Positions 34,193 through 41,372 of a DNA stretch of 64,000 nucleotides are shown piece after piece. The notes beneath the pieces were generated by a model. It did not search any database, was not told the DNA's origin, and saw only the letters and a program-made list of their open reading frames with translations. Within the stretch, counting starts at the first letter, position 1. Each line of letters opens with the position of its first letter. The stretch covers positions 124,001-188,000 of the forward strand of contig NZ_JAHIAB010000002.1 of assembly GCF_018760365.1 (NCBI RefSeq), given 5' to 3'. This stretch comes from Pseudooceanicola endophyticus (GTDB lineage Bacteria > Pseudomonadota > Alphaproteobacteria > Rhodobacterales > Rhodobacteraceae). A program made the translations under genes and the position numbers.

Positions 34193-35314
34193 TCAGGCGT
34201 TGGTGATGATCTCGACCATCTCGTTGACCACCGGCGCGTAGAAGGGCGTGTCGGACTGCCACCACCACATGTTGTTCAGCACATCGGGGCGGTAGACCTC
34301 GTTGAACTGCTTCTTGAACTCGTCGCTGGCGAAATCCGCCGCCCCCGTCACGGCCGAGTTGTAGCCGGTGTTGTTGGCGAACATGCCGCCGATCTCGGGT
34401 TTCAGCATGAAGTTGATGAAGGCGACGCCCTGTTCGACATTCTCGGCGCCGCGCAGCATCCCGAAACTGTCCATCCAGGTGATGATGCCCTCTTTCGGCG
34501 CGCGGTAGACGTAATCGGCACTCTCGCGGTTCAGCAGCAGCCCGGTGGTGTCCCAGGTCTGGCCGATCACGCAGCCCGCGTCCTTGAAGGCCGCCGTCGC
34601 CTCGGTCGCATTGTTCCAGAAGGCGCCGAAATGCTGCTTGCGGGCGACCATCCACTTGACCACCTCGCCGAAGATGCGCCGCGCGTCGGCCTCGGACTTG
34701 TAGACATCGTACATCCGGTTCGAGGGCACCTCGCCGGTGGCATCCAGATAGAGGCCGACGCCGATCAGCGCCGATTTCTGCCGGAAGGCGGCCTTGCCCG
34801 TGGTCGTCTCGCCGAACATGTCGCCATAGGACAGGTCCGCATCCGAGATCGGCAGCGCGGCCCGGTTCAGCGTGACCCCCTCGGTGCCCCAGTCGAAGGG
34901 CAGGGCGACCTGCTTGCCCGCCTGCATCCCGCCAAGCGCCGCGCTGTCGCGCAGGAAGGAGGGGATGATCGCATCGACATTCACCTCCTTCGGCACTTCC
35001 ATGAAGAAATGCTCTCCGGCATCGTCGAAGTAGTTCGCCACGTTGGTGATCGAGGGGAAGACCACGTCGAAGCCCTTGCCGCCATTGGCGCGCACGGTGC
35101 TCTCGGCCTCGTCGTTGGAGCCGAAGGTGGTCAGGTCCAGGGTGATGCCGGTCTCGGCCTCGAACTTCTCGGCGATATTGGGCTGGACGTAGTCCTGCCA
35201 GGCAAAGACCTTGACCGTGCCGGACGAGGCCAGCGCGTCGGAGGCATGCAGGACGGCAGGTGCCGCAACGGCACCGGCAGTGAACTTCAGGGCAGTACGG
35301 CGGTTCATGGTCAT
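34193..35314 (-). CDS. Periplasmic substrate-binding protein, spermidine/putrescine (PotD/PotF) type
   Basis: The product is 373 residues. The twin-arginine-like start MTMNRRTALKFTAGAVAAP and a cleavage site near ALASS (about residue 40) indicate export. The mature part starts VKVFAWQDYVQPNIAEKFE, as in PotD/PotF-class proteins, and holds several Trp/Asp residues of the ligand cleft (ITWMDSFGML, NNMWWWQSDTPFY). It is first in the operon: binding protein, ATPase, two permeases, unknown protein. The ligand is probably a polyamine, but betaine-like or opine ligands are possible in this family. Confidence 0.9.
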   Translation of the reverse strand: MTMNRRTALKFTAGAVAAPAVLHASDALASSGTVKVFAWQDYVQPNIAEKFEAETGITLDLTTFGSNDEAESTVRANGGKGFDVVFPSITNVANYFDDAGEHFFMEVPKEVNVDAIIPSFLRDSAALGGMQAGKQVALPFDWGTEGVTLNRAALPISDADLSYGDMFGETTTGKAAFRQKSALIGVGLYLDATGEVPSNRMYDVYKSEADARRIFGEVVKWMVARKQHFGAFWNNATEATAAFKDAGCVIGQTWDTTGLLLNRESADYVYRAPKEGIITWMDSFGMLRGAENVEQGVAFINFMLKPEIGGMFANNTGYNSAVTGAADFASDEFKKQFNEVYRPDVLNNMWWWQSDTPFYAPVVNEMVEIITNA

Positions 35315-35934
35315 GTTGGTGGTCTCCCCAATGGTCATGTGTCGGGCCCCGGAAGACACCCCCCGAAGCCGGGTGCCGTCCGCTTAGGCCCGCAATGACT
35401 CTGTATGTTGTCAAACGTGTAACGGGCCCATGAAACCCGGAAGCTGACGGACCAATCAATAAAAAATTGTGCGCCCGGGGCAAAACATCGCCTTCAGGCA
35501 GAAAATCGGCGCGGTTGCGGGCAAAGGAAAAAATCTGTTGCAAAACGGAGGCGGCGGGCCCGACACTGCGCGCAGAAGAGGCGCCCGTCTTTTGGGGTGT
35601 CCAGGATTCCTGCCTGTTTCAAGGGCATTAGGCGGGCCACCTGCCGGAAAATACCGGAAAAATCGCCGCGTCAGGCTTAATTGACTATTTTAGTCGGATT
35701 GACAATCCCGACAGCTTAAGTCAACTATTCGATATCCAGCCACTTCGCGCCTCGCGCGGGGAAGCCCGATTCCACGAGCAACGGAAGTGCCGACGAACCG
35801 TGCAGCCCCGACCCGAGCGTTTCCTTCCCGAAAGGCGCGTTGCGGATCTGCGGCCAGACGGGCGGCGGTGCCCCGGACGGGTGGGCCCCTGGCCCGATGC
35901 AGCATTCGGAACGGCTGGAATGGAAGGAAGAGAC
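35315..35934. promoter_or_regulatory. Divergent region between the ABC operon and hemP
   Basis: This is 620 bases without a gene. On the minus side TTGACA (rc of 35409-35414) is a candidate -35 for the ABC operon. The middle (35440-35700) includes an AT-rich patch near 35450-35470. On the plus side lies TTGACA (35699-35704) with AACTAT 18 bases later, preceded by the dyad GACTA-TTT-TAGTC (35683-35695). This leaves a leader of about 200 bases before hemP. Confidence 0.5.
35681..35728 (+). promoter_or_regulatory. Putative iron-responsive promoter of hemP
   Basis: TTGACTATTTTAGTCGG contains GACTA/TAGTC arms and fits TGA-N9-TC(G), one base off the TGA-N9-TCA pattern reported for RirA-type iron boxes. 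It directly abuts TTGACA-N18-AACTAT. Iron control of hemP is usual; the regulator here is not proven. Confidence 0.45.
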
Positions 35935-36099
35935 ATGATGATGCCTGAGAAGATCGACCGGGAAAGCGCGATTCCCGCAGTGCCGCAGCACAGTGCCGTG
36001 AAACTGACCGAAGGGGGGCAGACCGCCCAGATCGTGCTGAACGACCAGGTCTACACACTGCGGATCACCCGCGCCGGCAAGCTCATCCTGACCAAGTAA
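35935..36099 (+). CDS. hemP: Hemin uptake protein HemP
   Basis: The product is 54 residues. The C-terminal VLNDQVYTLRITRAGKLILTK is the HemP family hallmark; the N-terminal 30 residues are variable. HemP/HmuP proteins are small cytoplasmic factors needed for expression of haem uptake genes under low iron. The start is ATG at 35935 after AAGGAAG; ATGs at 35938 and 35941 are equally in frame. No haem receptor or hmu genes lie next to it in this window, so it stands as a single-gene unit closed by a terminator. Confidence 0.9.
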   Translation: MMMPEKIDRESAIPAVPQHSAVKLTEGGQTAQIVLNDQVYTLRITRAGKLILTK

Positions 36100-36210
36100 C
36101 GGATCGGTCCGGCCCGCGACCCCGGGAGGGTTGCCCGGGCCTTGCCGCGACCGGGACCCCGGCAGGGGCCCGGGCGAACGGGGCGGAGTCACCGTCCCCG
36201 CGACACGCAC

Positions 36211-36260
36211 CAAGACGGGCCGGAGCCGGGCAATGCCCCGGGTCCGGCCCGTCTTGTTTC
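36211..36260 (+). terminator. Rho-independent terminator of hemP
   Basis: CAAGACGGGCCGGA (36211-36224) pairs perfectly with TCCGGCCCGTCTTG (36243-36256), giving a 14-bp stem, followed by TTTCC. Confidence 0.85.
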
Positions 36261-36307
36261 CGGCTTCAGCCGGATCCGGCCTGAACGGCCCCGGATCAAG
36301 CCCCGGA

Positions 36308-37507
36308 TCAAGCTGTGGCCCCAGATGCGGCCCCGGATCCGGCCAGCGCGCTGGCGGCACGGGCGATCACCAGCTCCTCGTTGGTGGGGATGACCATGAC
36401 ATGCACGCGGCTCAGCGGCGTGCTGATCACCAGTTCTCCGGCGGCATTGGCAGCGGCGTCGATCTCGATCCCCAGCCAGTGCATTCCGGCGCAGACCTTC
36501 TCGCGGATCGGGGCGGCGTTCTCGCCGATGCCGCCGGTGAAGATCACCGCATCCAGCCCCTCCAGCGCGGCGGCCAGGCCGCCCATCTCGCGGCGGATGC
36601 GGAAGGTGAAATAGTCGATCGCCTCGCGCGCGCCGGGAGTGTCCGAGCCCAGCAGCGTGCGCATGTCCGCCGAAAGCCCCGACAGCCCAAGCAGCCCCGA
36701 CTTGGTATAGAGCAGCTCGGCAATGGCGCCGGGGCTCATGCCTTCCTGGTCCATCAGATAGAGCAGCACGCCCGGGTCGATCTGCCCCGAGCGCGTGCCC
36801 ATCGGCAGCCCGTCCAGCGCCGAGAACCCCATGGAGGAGGCAACCGAACGCCCGGCCACCATGCCGCACATCGAGGCGCCGTTGCCCAGATGCGCGACGA
36901 TGCAGCGCCCGTCATGCAGGGTGGGGGCCAGCTGCTTCAGCCGGCCCGCGATGTAGTCGTAGCTCAGGCCGTGGAAGCCGTAGCGCCGCACGCCCTTCTC
37001 GTAATAGCCGCGCGGCAGGGCGAAGGTGTCGTTGACGAAGGGGTGGTGGCGGTGGAAGGCGGTGTCGAAACAGGCGACCTGGGTGGCCCGGGGAAAGGCC
37101 TCCAGCGCGGCCTTCACGCCGGCGATGTTGTGGGGCTGGTGCAGCGGCGCGAAGGGCACCAGCGTCTCCAGCTGCATCAGCGCGGCATCGTCCAGCACCA
37201 GGGGGGCGGCGAAATTGCGCCCGCCATGGACGACGCGGTGCCCGACGGCGTCGATCCGGGCATCGGGATAATGGTGGCGCAGCTGCGCCAGCGCCGCCTT
37301 CAGCGCCCCGGCATGGTCGCGCCCGCCGGGCAGCTCCAGCCGGGCCTGGGCCAGCACGCCGCCGGTCGCGGACTTCAGCTTCAGCTGCGGCGTGGTGCCG
37401 ATGCGCTCCACCAGCCCGGTGGCCAGGGCGCGCGGCTCCGCCTCGGCGGTGAACAGCGCGAATTTCAACGAGGAAGAGCCCGCGTTCAGCGTCAGCACAT
37501 GGCTCAT
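36308..37507 (-). CDS. ackA: Acetate kinase
   Basis: The product is 399 residues. The start VLTLNAGSSSLKFALF binds nucleotide phosphate; the substrate histidine is in GHRVVHGG (about residue 90); AHLGNGASMCG (about residue 198) and FTGGIGENAAPIRE (about residue 317) are the second family signatures. It interconverts acetyl phosphate and acetate with ADP/ATP. It overlaps the upstream phosphotransacetylase fusion gene by 4 bases, so the pair forms an acetyl-CoA/acetate conversion unit. Confidence 0.96.
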   Translation of the reverse strand: MSHVLTLNAGSSSLKFALFTAEAEPRALATGLVERIGTTPQLKLKSATGGVLAQARLELPGGRDHAGALKAALAQLRHHYPDARIDAVGHRVVHGGRNFAAPLVLDDAALMQLETLVPFAPLHQPHNIAGVKAALEAFPRATQVACFDTAFHRHHPFVNDTFALPRGYYEKGVRRYGFHGLSYDYIAGRLKQLAPTLHDGRCIVAHLGNGASMCGMVAGRSVASSMGFSALDGLPMGTRSGQIDPGVLLYLMDQEGMSPGAIAELLYTKSGLLGLSGLSADMRTLLGSDTPGAREAIDYFTFRIRREMGGLAAALEGLDAVIFTGGIGENAAPIREKVCAGMHWLGIEIDAAANAAGELVISTPLSRVHVMVIPTNEELVIARAASALAGSGAASGATA

Positions 37508-38895
37508 GCCGCGCCCCCCGAGATCCGCGCGTGATGCAGCGCCGCCACCGCGCAGGAGGCAAGCCGCGCCATGTCGTTGTCGGCCCGGGAATTGAGGATG
37601 ATCGGCACCTTCGCCCCCAGCACCAGCCCGGCGCCCTCGGCGTGCGAGATGAAGGTCAGCTGCTTGGCGATCATGTTGCCGGCATCAAGGTTGGGGGCCA
37701 CCAGCACCTCGGCGCGGCCCGCCACCGCAGAGGTGATGCCCTTGGTCTTCGCGGCGCCCAGGTCGATGGCATTGTCCATCGCCAGCGGCCCGTCCACCAG
37801 CCCGCCGGTGATCTGCCCGCGATCGGCCATCTTCGAGAGCAGCGCCGCATCCAGCGAAGAGGGGATGTCGGGGTTCACCACCTCGACCGCCGACAGCACG
37901 CCGACCTTGGGCAGCTCGATCCCGAGCGAGCGCGCCAGGTCGATGCCGTTCTGCACGATGTCCATCTTGGTCTTAAGGTCGGGGGCGATGTTGATCGCCG
38001 CATCGGTGATCAGCAGCGGATGCGCCAGGCCGGGCACATCCATCACGAAGACATGGGTGAAGCGGCGCCCCATCCGCAGCCCCGTCGCCTTGTCGAGCGC
38101 CGGGCGCAGCAGGTCGTCGGTATGCAGATGCCCCTTCATCAGGGCGCGCGCGCGGCCCTCGGCCACCAGCGCCACCGCCCGCACCGCCGCCAGGCGGGCG
38201 ACCGGCTCGTCCAGGATCTCGATGCCGTCCAGATCGGCGCCCAGGGCCTCGGCGGTGCTGCGGATCTTTGCGGCATCGCCCACCAGGATCGGCTCGATCA
38301 GCCGGTGGCGCCGCGCCAGCAGGGCGCCGCCCAGGGATTTCTCCTCTTCCGGGCAGACCACCGCCGTGGGCAGGGAAGGCAGCGCCTCGGCCTTCTCCAG
38401 CAGCTTCTCGAAATGGCGATGGCGCTGCACGATCAGCCCGGGCAGGTCATGGGTGTTCAGCCGGATCTTGTGGCGCGGCGCCTCGACCTCGGCCACCCCC
38501 GACAGGATCAGCACGTCGCCCTCGATCCGGCGCACCTCGGTGGCCAGCGTCACCCGGCTGGTTTCGGGGTGCAGGGCCGTCACCGTCACCCGGCTGATCA
38601 GCTCCTCTCCGGCATGGGCGCGGGCATGGAAGACAAAGTTCTGTTCCCGGTAGAGCGTGCCGGCCCCCGGCAGCAAGTTGCCCAGCACCGCCGAGATCAG
38701 CGAGCCGACGAACATCGAGGGCGCGATGGCCTCGGCGCGCCCGTCGCCGTCGCCGTCCAGATCGGCGATATGCATCGGGTTGTGGTTTCCCGACATGTTG
38801 GCAAAGACGATCAGGTCGTCCTGGGTGCACAGGCGTTTCAGCTCGGCGGTATCGCCGACGGACAGCTCGTCGAAGGTCCGGTTCTCGATCAGCAT
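37504..38895 (-). CDS. MaoC-like hydratase / phosphate acetyl(butyryl)transferase fusion
   Basis: The product is 463 residues. Residues 1-140 form a MaoC hot-dog domain (GDTAELKRLCTQDDLIVFANMSG, NPMHIADL). Residues 150-463 form a phosphotransacetylase of the PTA/PTB class (ALMKGHLHTDDLLR, DAAINIAPDLKTK, RADNDMARLASC). Such fusions occur in alphaproteobacteria, usually beside ackA. They probably convert acetyl-CoA or a short acyl-CoA to acyl phosphate; the hydratase half suggests a crotonyl/hydroxyacyl-CoA substrate. Which acyl group is used is not known. Start 38895, with GGAG 9 bases before. Confidence 0.9.
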   Translation of the reverse strand: MLIENRTFDELSVGDTAELKRLCTQDDLIVFANMSGNHNPMHIADLDGDGDGRAEAIAPSMFVGSLISAVLGNLLPGAGTLYREQNFVFHARAHAGEELISRVTVTALHPETSRVTLATEVRRIEGDVLILSGVAEVEAPRHKIRLNTHDLPGLIVQRHRHFEKLLEKAEALPSLPTAVVCPEEEKSLGGALLARRHRLIEPILVGDAAKIRSTAEALGADLDGIEILDEPVARLAAVRAVALVAEGRARALMKGHLHTDDLLRPALDKATGLRMGRRFTHVFVMDVPGLAHPLLITDAAINIAPDLKTKMDIVQNGIDLARSLGIELPKVGVLSAVEVVNPDIPSSLDAALLSKMADRGQITGGLVDGPLAMDNAIDLGAAKTKGITSAVAGRAEVLVAPNLDAGNMIAKQLTFISHAEGAGLVLGAKVPIILNSRADNDMARLASCAVAALHHARISGGAA

Positions 38896-39025
38896 GGGGC
38901 GGCTCCGGTTGTTTGCAGGTGCAGCATCGTTTTCAACACAGTCTTTCCCTACGTCCGGCGCAAGGCGACCAAACGGCACGCCGGCGCAGTCACGCGGATT
39001 TGCGCGAAGCGGGACCGCCCTGCGC

Positions 39026-39086
39026 CCATTTTCTTGGTCCAAATACCTCGGGGGGATCGCCGCAGGCGATGGGGGCAGAGCCCCCC
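39026..39086 (-). repeat. Modular palindromic repeat, copy 6 (TTTTCTTG subfamily)
   Basis: CCATTTTCTTGGTCCAAATAC, then CTCGGGGGG, then the GATCGCC-GCA-GGCGAT hairpin, then GGGGGCAGAGCCCCCC. It is nearly identical to the copy at 7810. Confidence 0.9.
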
Positions 39087-39256
39087 GGATCCGGCGCAGC
39101 TGCCGATCAGCCGTGCCGGTCATCCATCCTCATCCGCTTGGCGCTGCGGGTTTGGTGGAACATCCCTTGGTATGATAGACTTGTCACGGCATTTGACGGA
39201 TTGCCGAAATGGATTTCACATCGATCCGGCAGCGCCGTCATGGCCGCAAGCGAGGG
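39087..39256 (+). promoter_or_regulatory. Upstream region of the formate dehydrogenase operon
   Basis: About 170 bases between the modular repeat and the fdsG ribosome-site repeat. Candidate promoter parts are TATGAT (39171-39176) and TTGACG (39193-39198); neither has an ideal partner. No coding sequence is credible. Confidence 0.35.
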
Positions 39257-39298
39257 GGAGATCGCATGGAGGAGATCGCATGGAGGAGATCGCATGGA
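39257..39298 (+). repeat. Threefold 14-bp tandem repeat of Shine-Dalgarno plus ATG at the fdsG start
   Basis: GGAGATCGCATGGA occurs three times in direct succession (39257-39270, 39271-39284, 39285-39298). Each unit holds GGAG, a 5-base spacer and ATG. Because 14 is not a multiple of 3, the three ATGs (39266, 39280, 39294) open three different frames. Only the third reads fdsG; the second stops after 17 codons; the first opens an unrelated alternative frame. Confidence 0.95.
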
Positions 39299-39761
39299 GC
39301 CGCAGCCAGCCCAGTCCGAGATTGCCGCGCTGATCGCGCGCCACCTGACGCGGGAGGGGCCGATGCTGCCGATCCTGCATGCCCTGCGGGAGGCCTACGG
39401 GCAGATCCCCGGGGCCGCTCCGGCGCTGATCGCCGAGGCGCTGAACCTGTCGCGCGCCGAGGTCCATGGCGTGATCTCGTTCTATCATGATTTCGCCCGC
39501 GCGCCGCAGGGGCGCCACTTGCTGCAGATCTGCCGCGCCGAGGCCTGCCAGGCCATGGGGGCGGCGGAGATGGCGGAGCGGCTGCTGACGGCGCTGGGGC
39601 TCGACTGGCACGGCACCACCCCGGACGGCGCGCTGACGGTGGCGCCGGTCTATTGCCTAGGGCTCTGCGCCTGCGGTCCGGCGGCGCTTTACGACGGCGC
39701 GCCGCTCGCCCGGCTGAACGCGGCCCGCCTGGCGCAGCTGGCGGGGGAGGCGCGGGCATGA
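39294..39761 (+). CDS. fdsG: NAD-dependent formate dehydrogenase, gamma subunit
   Basis: The product is 155 residues, NuoE-like. The [2Fe-2S] ligands are Cys80, Cys85, Cys121 and Cys125 (CRAEAC and CLGLC). It passes electrons between the FMN site of FdsB and other clusters in the soluble FdsABG complex that oxidises formate to CO2 with NAD. The start is the third ATG of the triple repeat, MEPQPAQSEI, which has its own GGAG at 39285. It overlaps fdsB by 4 bases. Confidence 0.95.
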   Translation: MEPQPAQSEIAALIARHLTREGPMLPILHALREAYGQIPGAAPALIAEALNLSRAEVHGVISFYHDFARAPQGRHLLQICRAEACQAMGAAEMAERLLTALGLDWHGTTPDGALTVAPVYCLGLCACGPAALYDGAPLARLNAARLAQLAGEARA

Positions 39762-41275
39762 GGATCCACGTCTCGATGGACAGTGCCGCGATCGCGCTGG
39801 GGGCCGAGGCGGTGCTGGCGGCGCTGCGCAGCGGCCTCGAAGAACGCGGCCTCGAGGCCGAGGTGATCCGGGTCGGCTCGCGCGGGATGGTCTGGCTGGA
39901 ACCGCTGGTCGAGCTGGACCGAGGCGGCGGGCGCATCGCCTACGGGGGCGTCACCCCCGGGGATGTGCCGGCGCTGCTGGAGGGGCGGCTGGACAGCCTC
40001 GGGCCCACCGAGGCGATCCCCTTTTTCGCCCGCCAGACCCGGCTCACCTTCGCGCGCTGCGGCGTCATCGATCCGCTGAGCCTGTCCGACTACGCGGCCC
40101 AGGGCGGGCTTGCGGGGCTGCGCCGCGCCCTGGGGATGACGGCGGAGGCCATCGTCGACGAGGTGAAGCTTTCGGGGTTGCGCGGTCGTGGCGGCGCAGG
40201 CTTCCCGACCGGGATCAAGTGGGACACCGTGCGGCTGGCGCAGGGCGCGCGCAAGTACATCGTCTGCAACGCCGACGAGGGCGACAGCGGCACCTTCGCC
40301 GACCGGATGCTGATGGAGGGCGATCCCTTCACCCTGATCGAGGGCATGGTGATCGCGGGCCTCGGGACCGGGGCGGCACAGGGCTATGTCTACATCCGCT
40401 CGGAATATCCCCGCGCCATCGCGGTGATGGAGCAGGCGGTGGACCTGGCCCGCGCAGGGGGGCTGCTGGGGCCGGATGTGCTGGGATCGGGCCGGGGTTT
40501 CGAGCTGGAGATCCGGGTCGGGGCCGGCGCCTATGTCTGCGGCGAGGAGACCGCGCTGCTGAATTCGCTGGAAGGCAGGCGCGGGGTGGTGCGCGCCAAG
40601 CCGCCGCTGCCGGCGCTCGAGGGGTTCCTGGGCTGTCCGACGGTGGTCAACAACGTGCTGTCGCTGGCCACCGTGCCGGTGATCTTCGCGCGGGGTGCGG
40701 CGTTCTATGCCGATTTCGGGCTGGGCCGGTCGCGCGGCACGATCCCGCTGCAGATCTCTGGCAACGTGAAGCACGGCGGGCTGTTCGAGACCGCCTTCGG
40801 GATGCCGCTGGGCACGATCATCGAGGACATCGGCGGCGGCACCGCCTCGGGGCGCCCGGTCCGCGCGGTGCAGATCGGCGGGCCGCTGGGGGCCTATTTC
40901 GGGCCCGACAAGTTCGCCACGCCCTTTGGCTACGAGGAGTTCGACGGCGCGGGCGGGCTGATCGGCCATGCCGGTCTGGTGGTCTTCGACGACAGCGTCG
41001 ACATGGCCGCGATGGCGCGCTTTGCCATGGCGTTCTGCGCGCTGGAAAGCTGCGGCAAGTGCACCCCCTGCCGGATCGGCGCGGTGCGGGGCGTCGAGAC
41101 GCTGGACCGGATCCTTGCCGGGGAACGCGCGGCGGTCGCGCTGCTGGAGGATCTGTGCGAGACGATGCGGCTTGGATCGCTCTGCGCGCTGGGGGGCTTC
41201 ACGCCCTATCCGGTGCTTTCGGCACTGGAGGGATTCCCGGAGGATTTCGGGATCCTGCCGGAGGTGGCGGAATGA
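39758..41275 (+). CDS. fdsB: NAD-dependent formate dehydrogenase, beta subunit
   Basis: The product is 505 residues, NuoF-like, with an N-terminal thioredoxin-like extension (residues 1-125). The FMN/NAD site is GLRGRGGAGFPTG (about residue 141) with NADEGDSGTFADR (about residue 170) and GAYVCGEETALLNSLEG. The [4Fe-4S] ligands lie in ESCGKCTPCR (about residues 430-439), with a later Cys near residue 479. It hands electrons from formate oxidation to NAD. GGGGGAGG precedes the ATG; the stop is followed by a modular repeat before fdsA. Confidence 0.96.
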   Translation: MRIHVSMDSAAIALGAEAVLAALRSGLEERGLEAEVIRVGSRGMVWLEPLVELDRGGGRIAYGGVTPGDVPALLEGRLDSLGPTEAIPFFARQTRLTFARCGVIDPLSLSDYAAQGGLAGLRRALGMTAEAIVDEVKLSGLRGRGGAGFPTGIKWDTVRLAQGARKYIVCNADEGDSGTFADRMLMEGDPFTLIEGMVIAGLGTGAAQGYVYIRSEYPRAIAVMEQAVDLARAGGLLGPDVLGSGRGFELEIRVGAGAYVCGEETALLNSLEGRRGVVRAKPPLPALEGFLGCPTVVNNVLSLATVPVIFARGAAFYADFGLGRSRGTIPLQISGNVKHGGLFETAFGMPLGTIIEDIGGGTASGRPVRAVQIGGPLGAYFGPDKFATPFGYEEFDGAGGLIGHAGLVVFDDSVDMAAMARFAMAFCALESCGKCTPCRIGAVRGVETLDRILAGERAAVALLEDLCETMRLGSLCALGGFTPYPVLSALEGFPEDFGILPEVAE

Positions 41276-41292
41276 GGGGCGGCGGCGTGGCA

Positions 41293-41356
41293 GGGGGCGC
41301 TGCCCCCATCGCGCATTCCGCGCGATTCCCCCGAGGTACTTGGAACAAGAAAATGG
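41293..41356 (+). repeat. Modular palindromic repeat, copy 7, between fdsB and fdsA
   Basis: GGGGGCGCTGCCCCC, then an ATCGCGC-ATTCC-GCGCGAT hairpin, then TCCCCCGAGGTACTTGGAAC ending in AAGAAAATGG. It lies inside an operon, so it is transcribed and may shape the fdsB/fdsA mRNA segment. Confidence 0.9.
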
Positions 41357-41372
41357 GATGGAGGGTGGAGCC

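Noticed and set aside
39209-39490. Alternative reading frame starting at the first ATG of the fdsG triple repeat
   Set aside because: It overlaps the conserved FdsG frame and encodes an Arg/Ala/Gly-rich sequence with no family features; it may be translated as a decoy but is not called as a gene.
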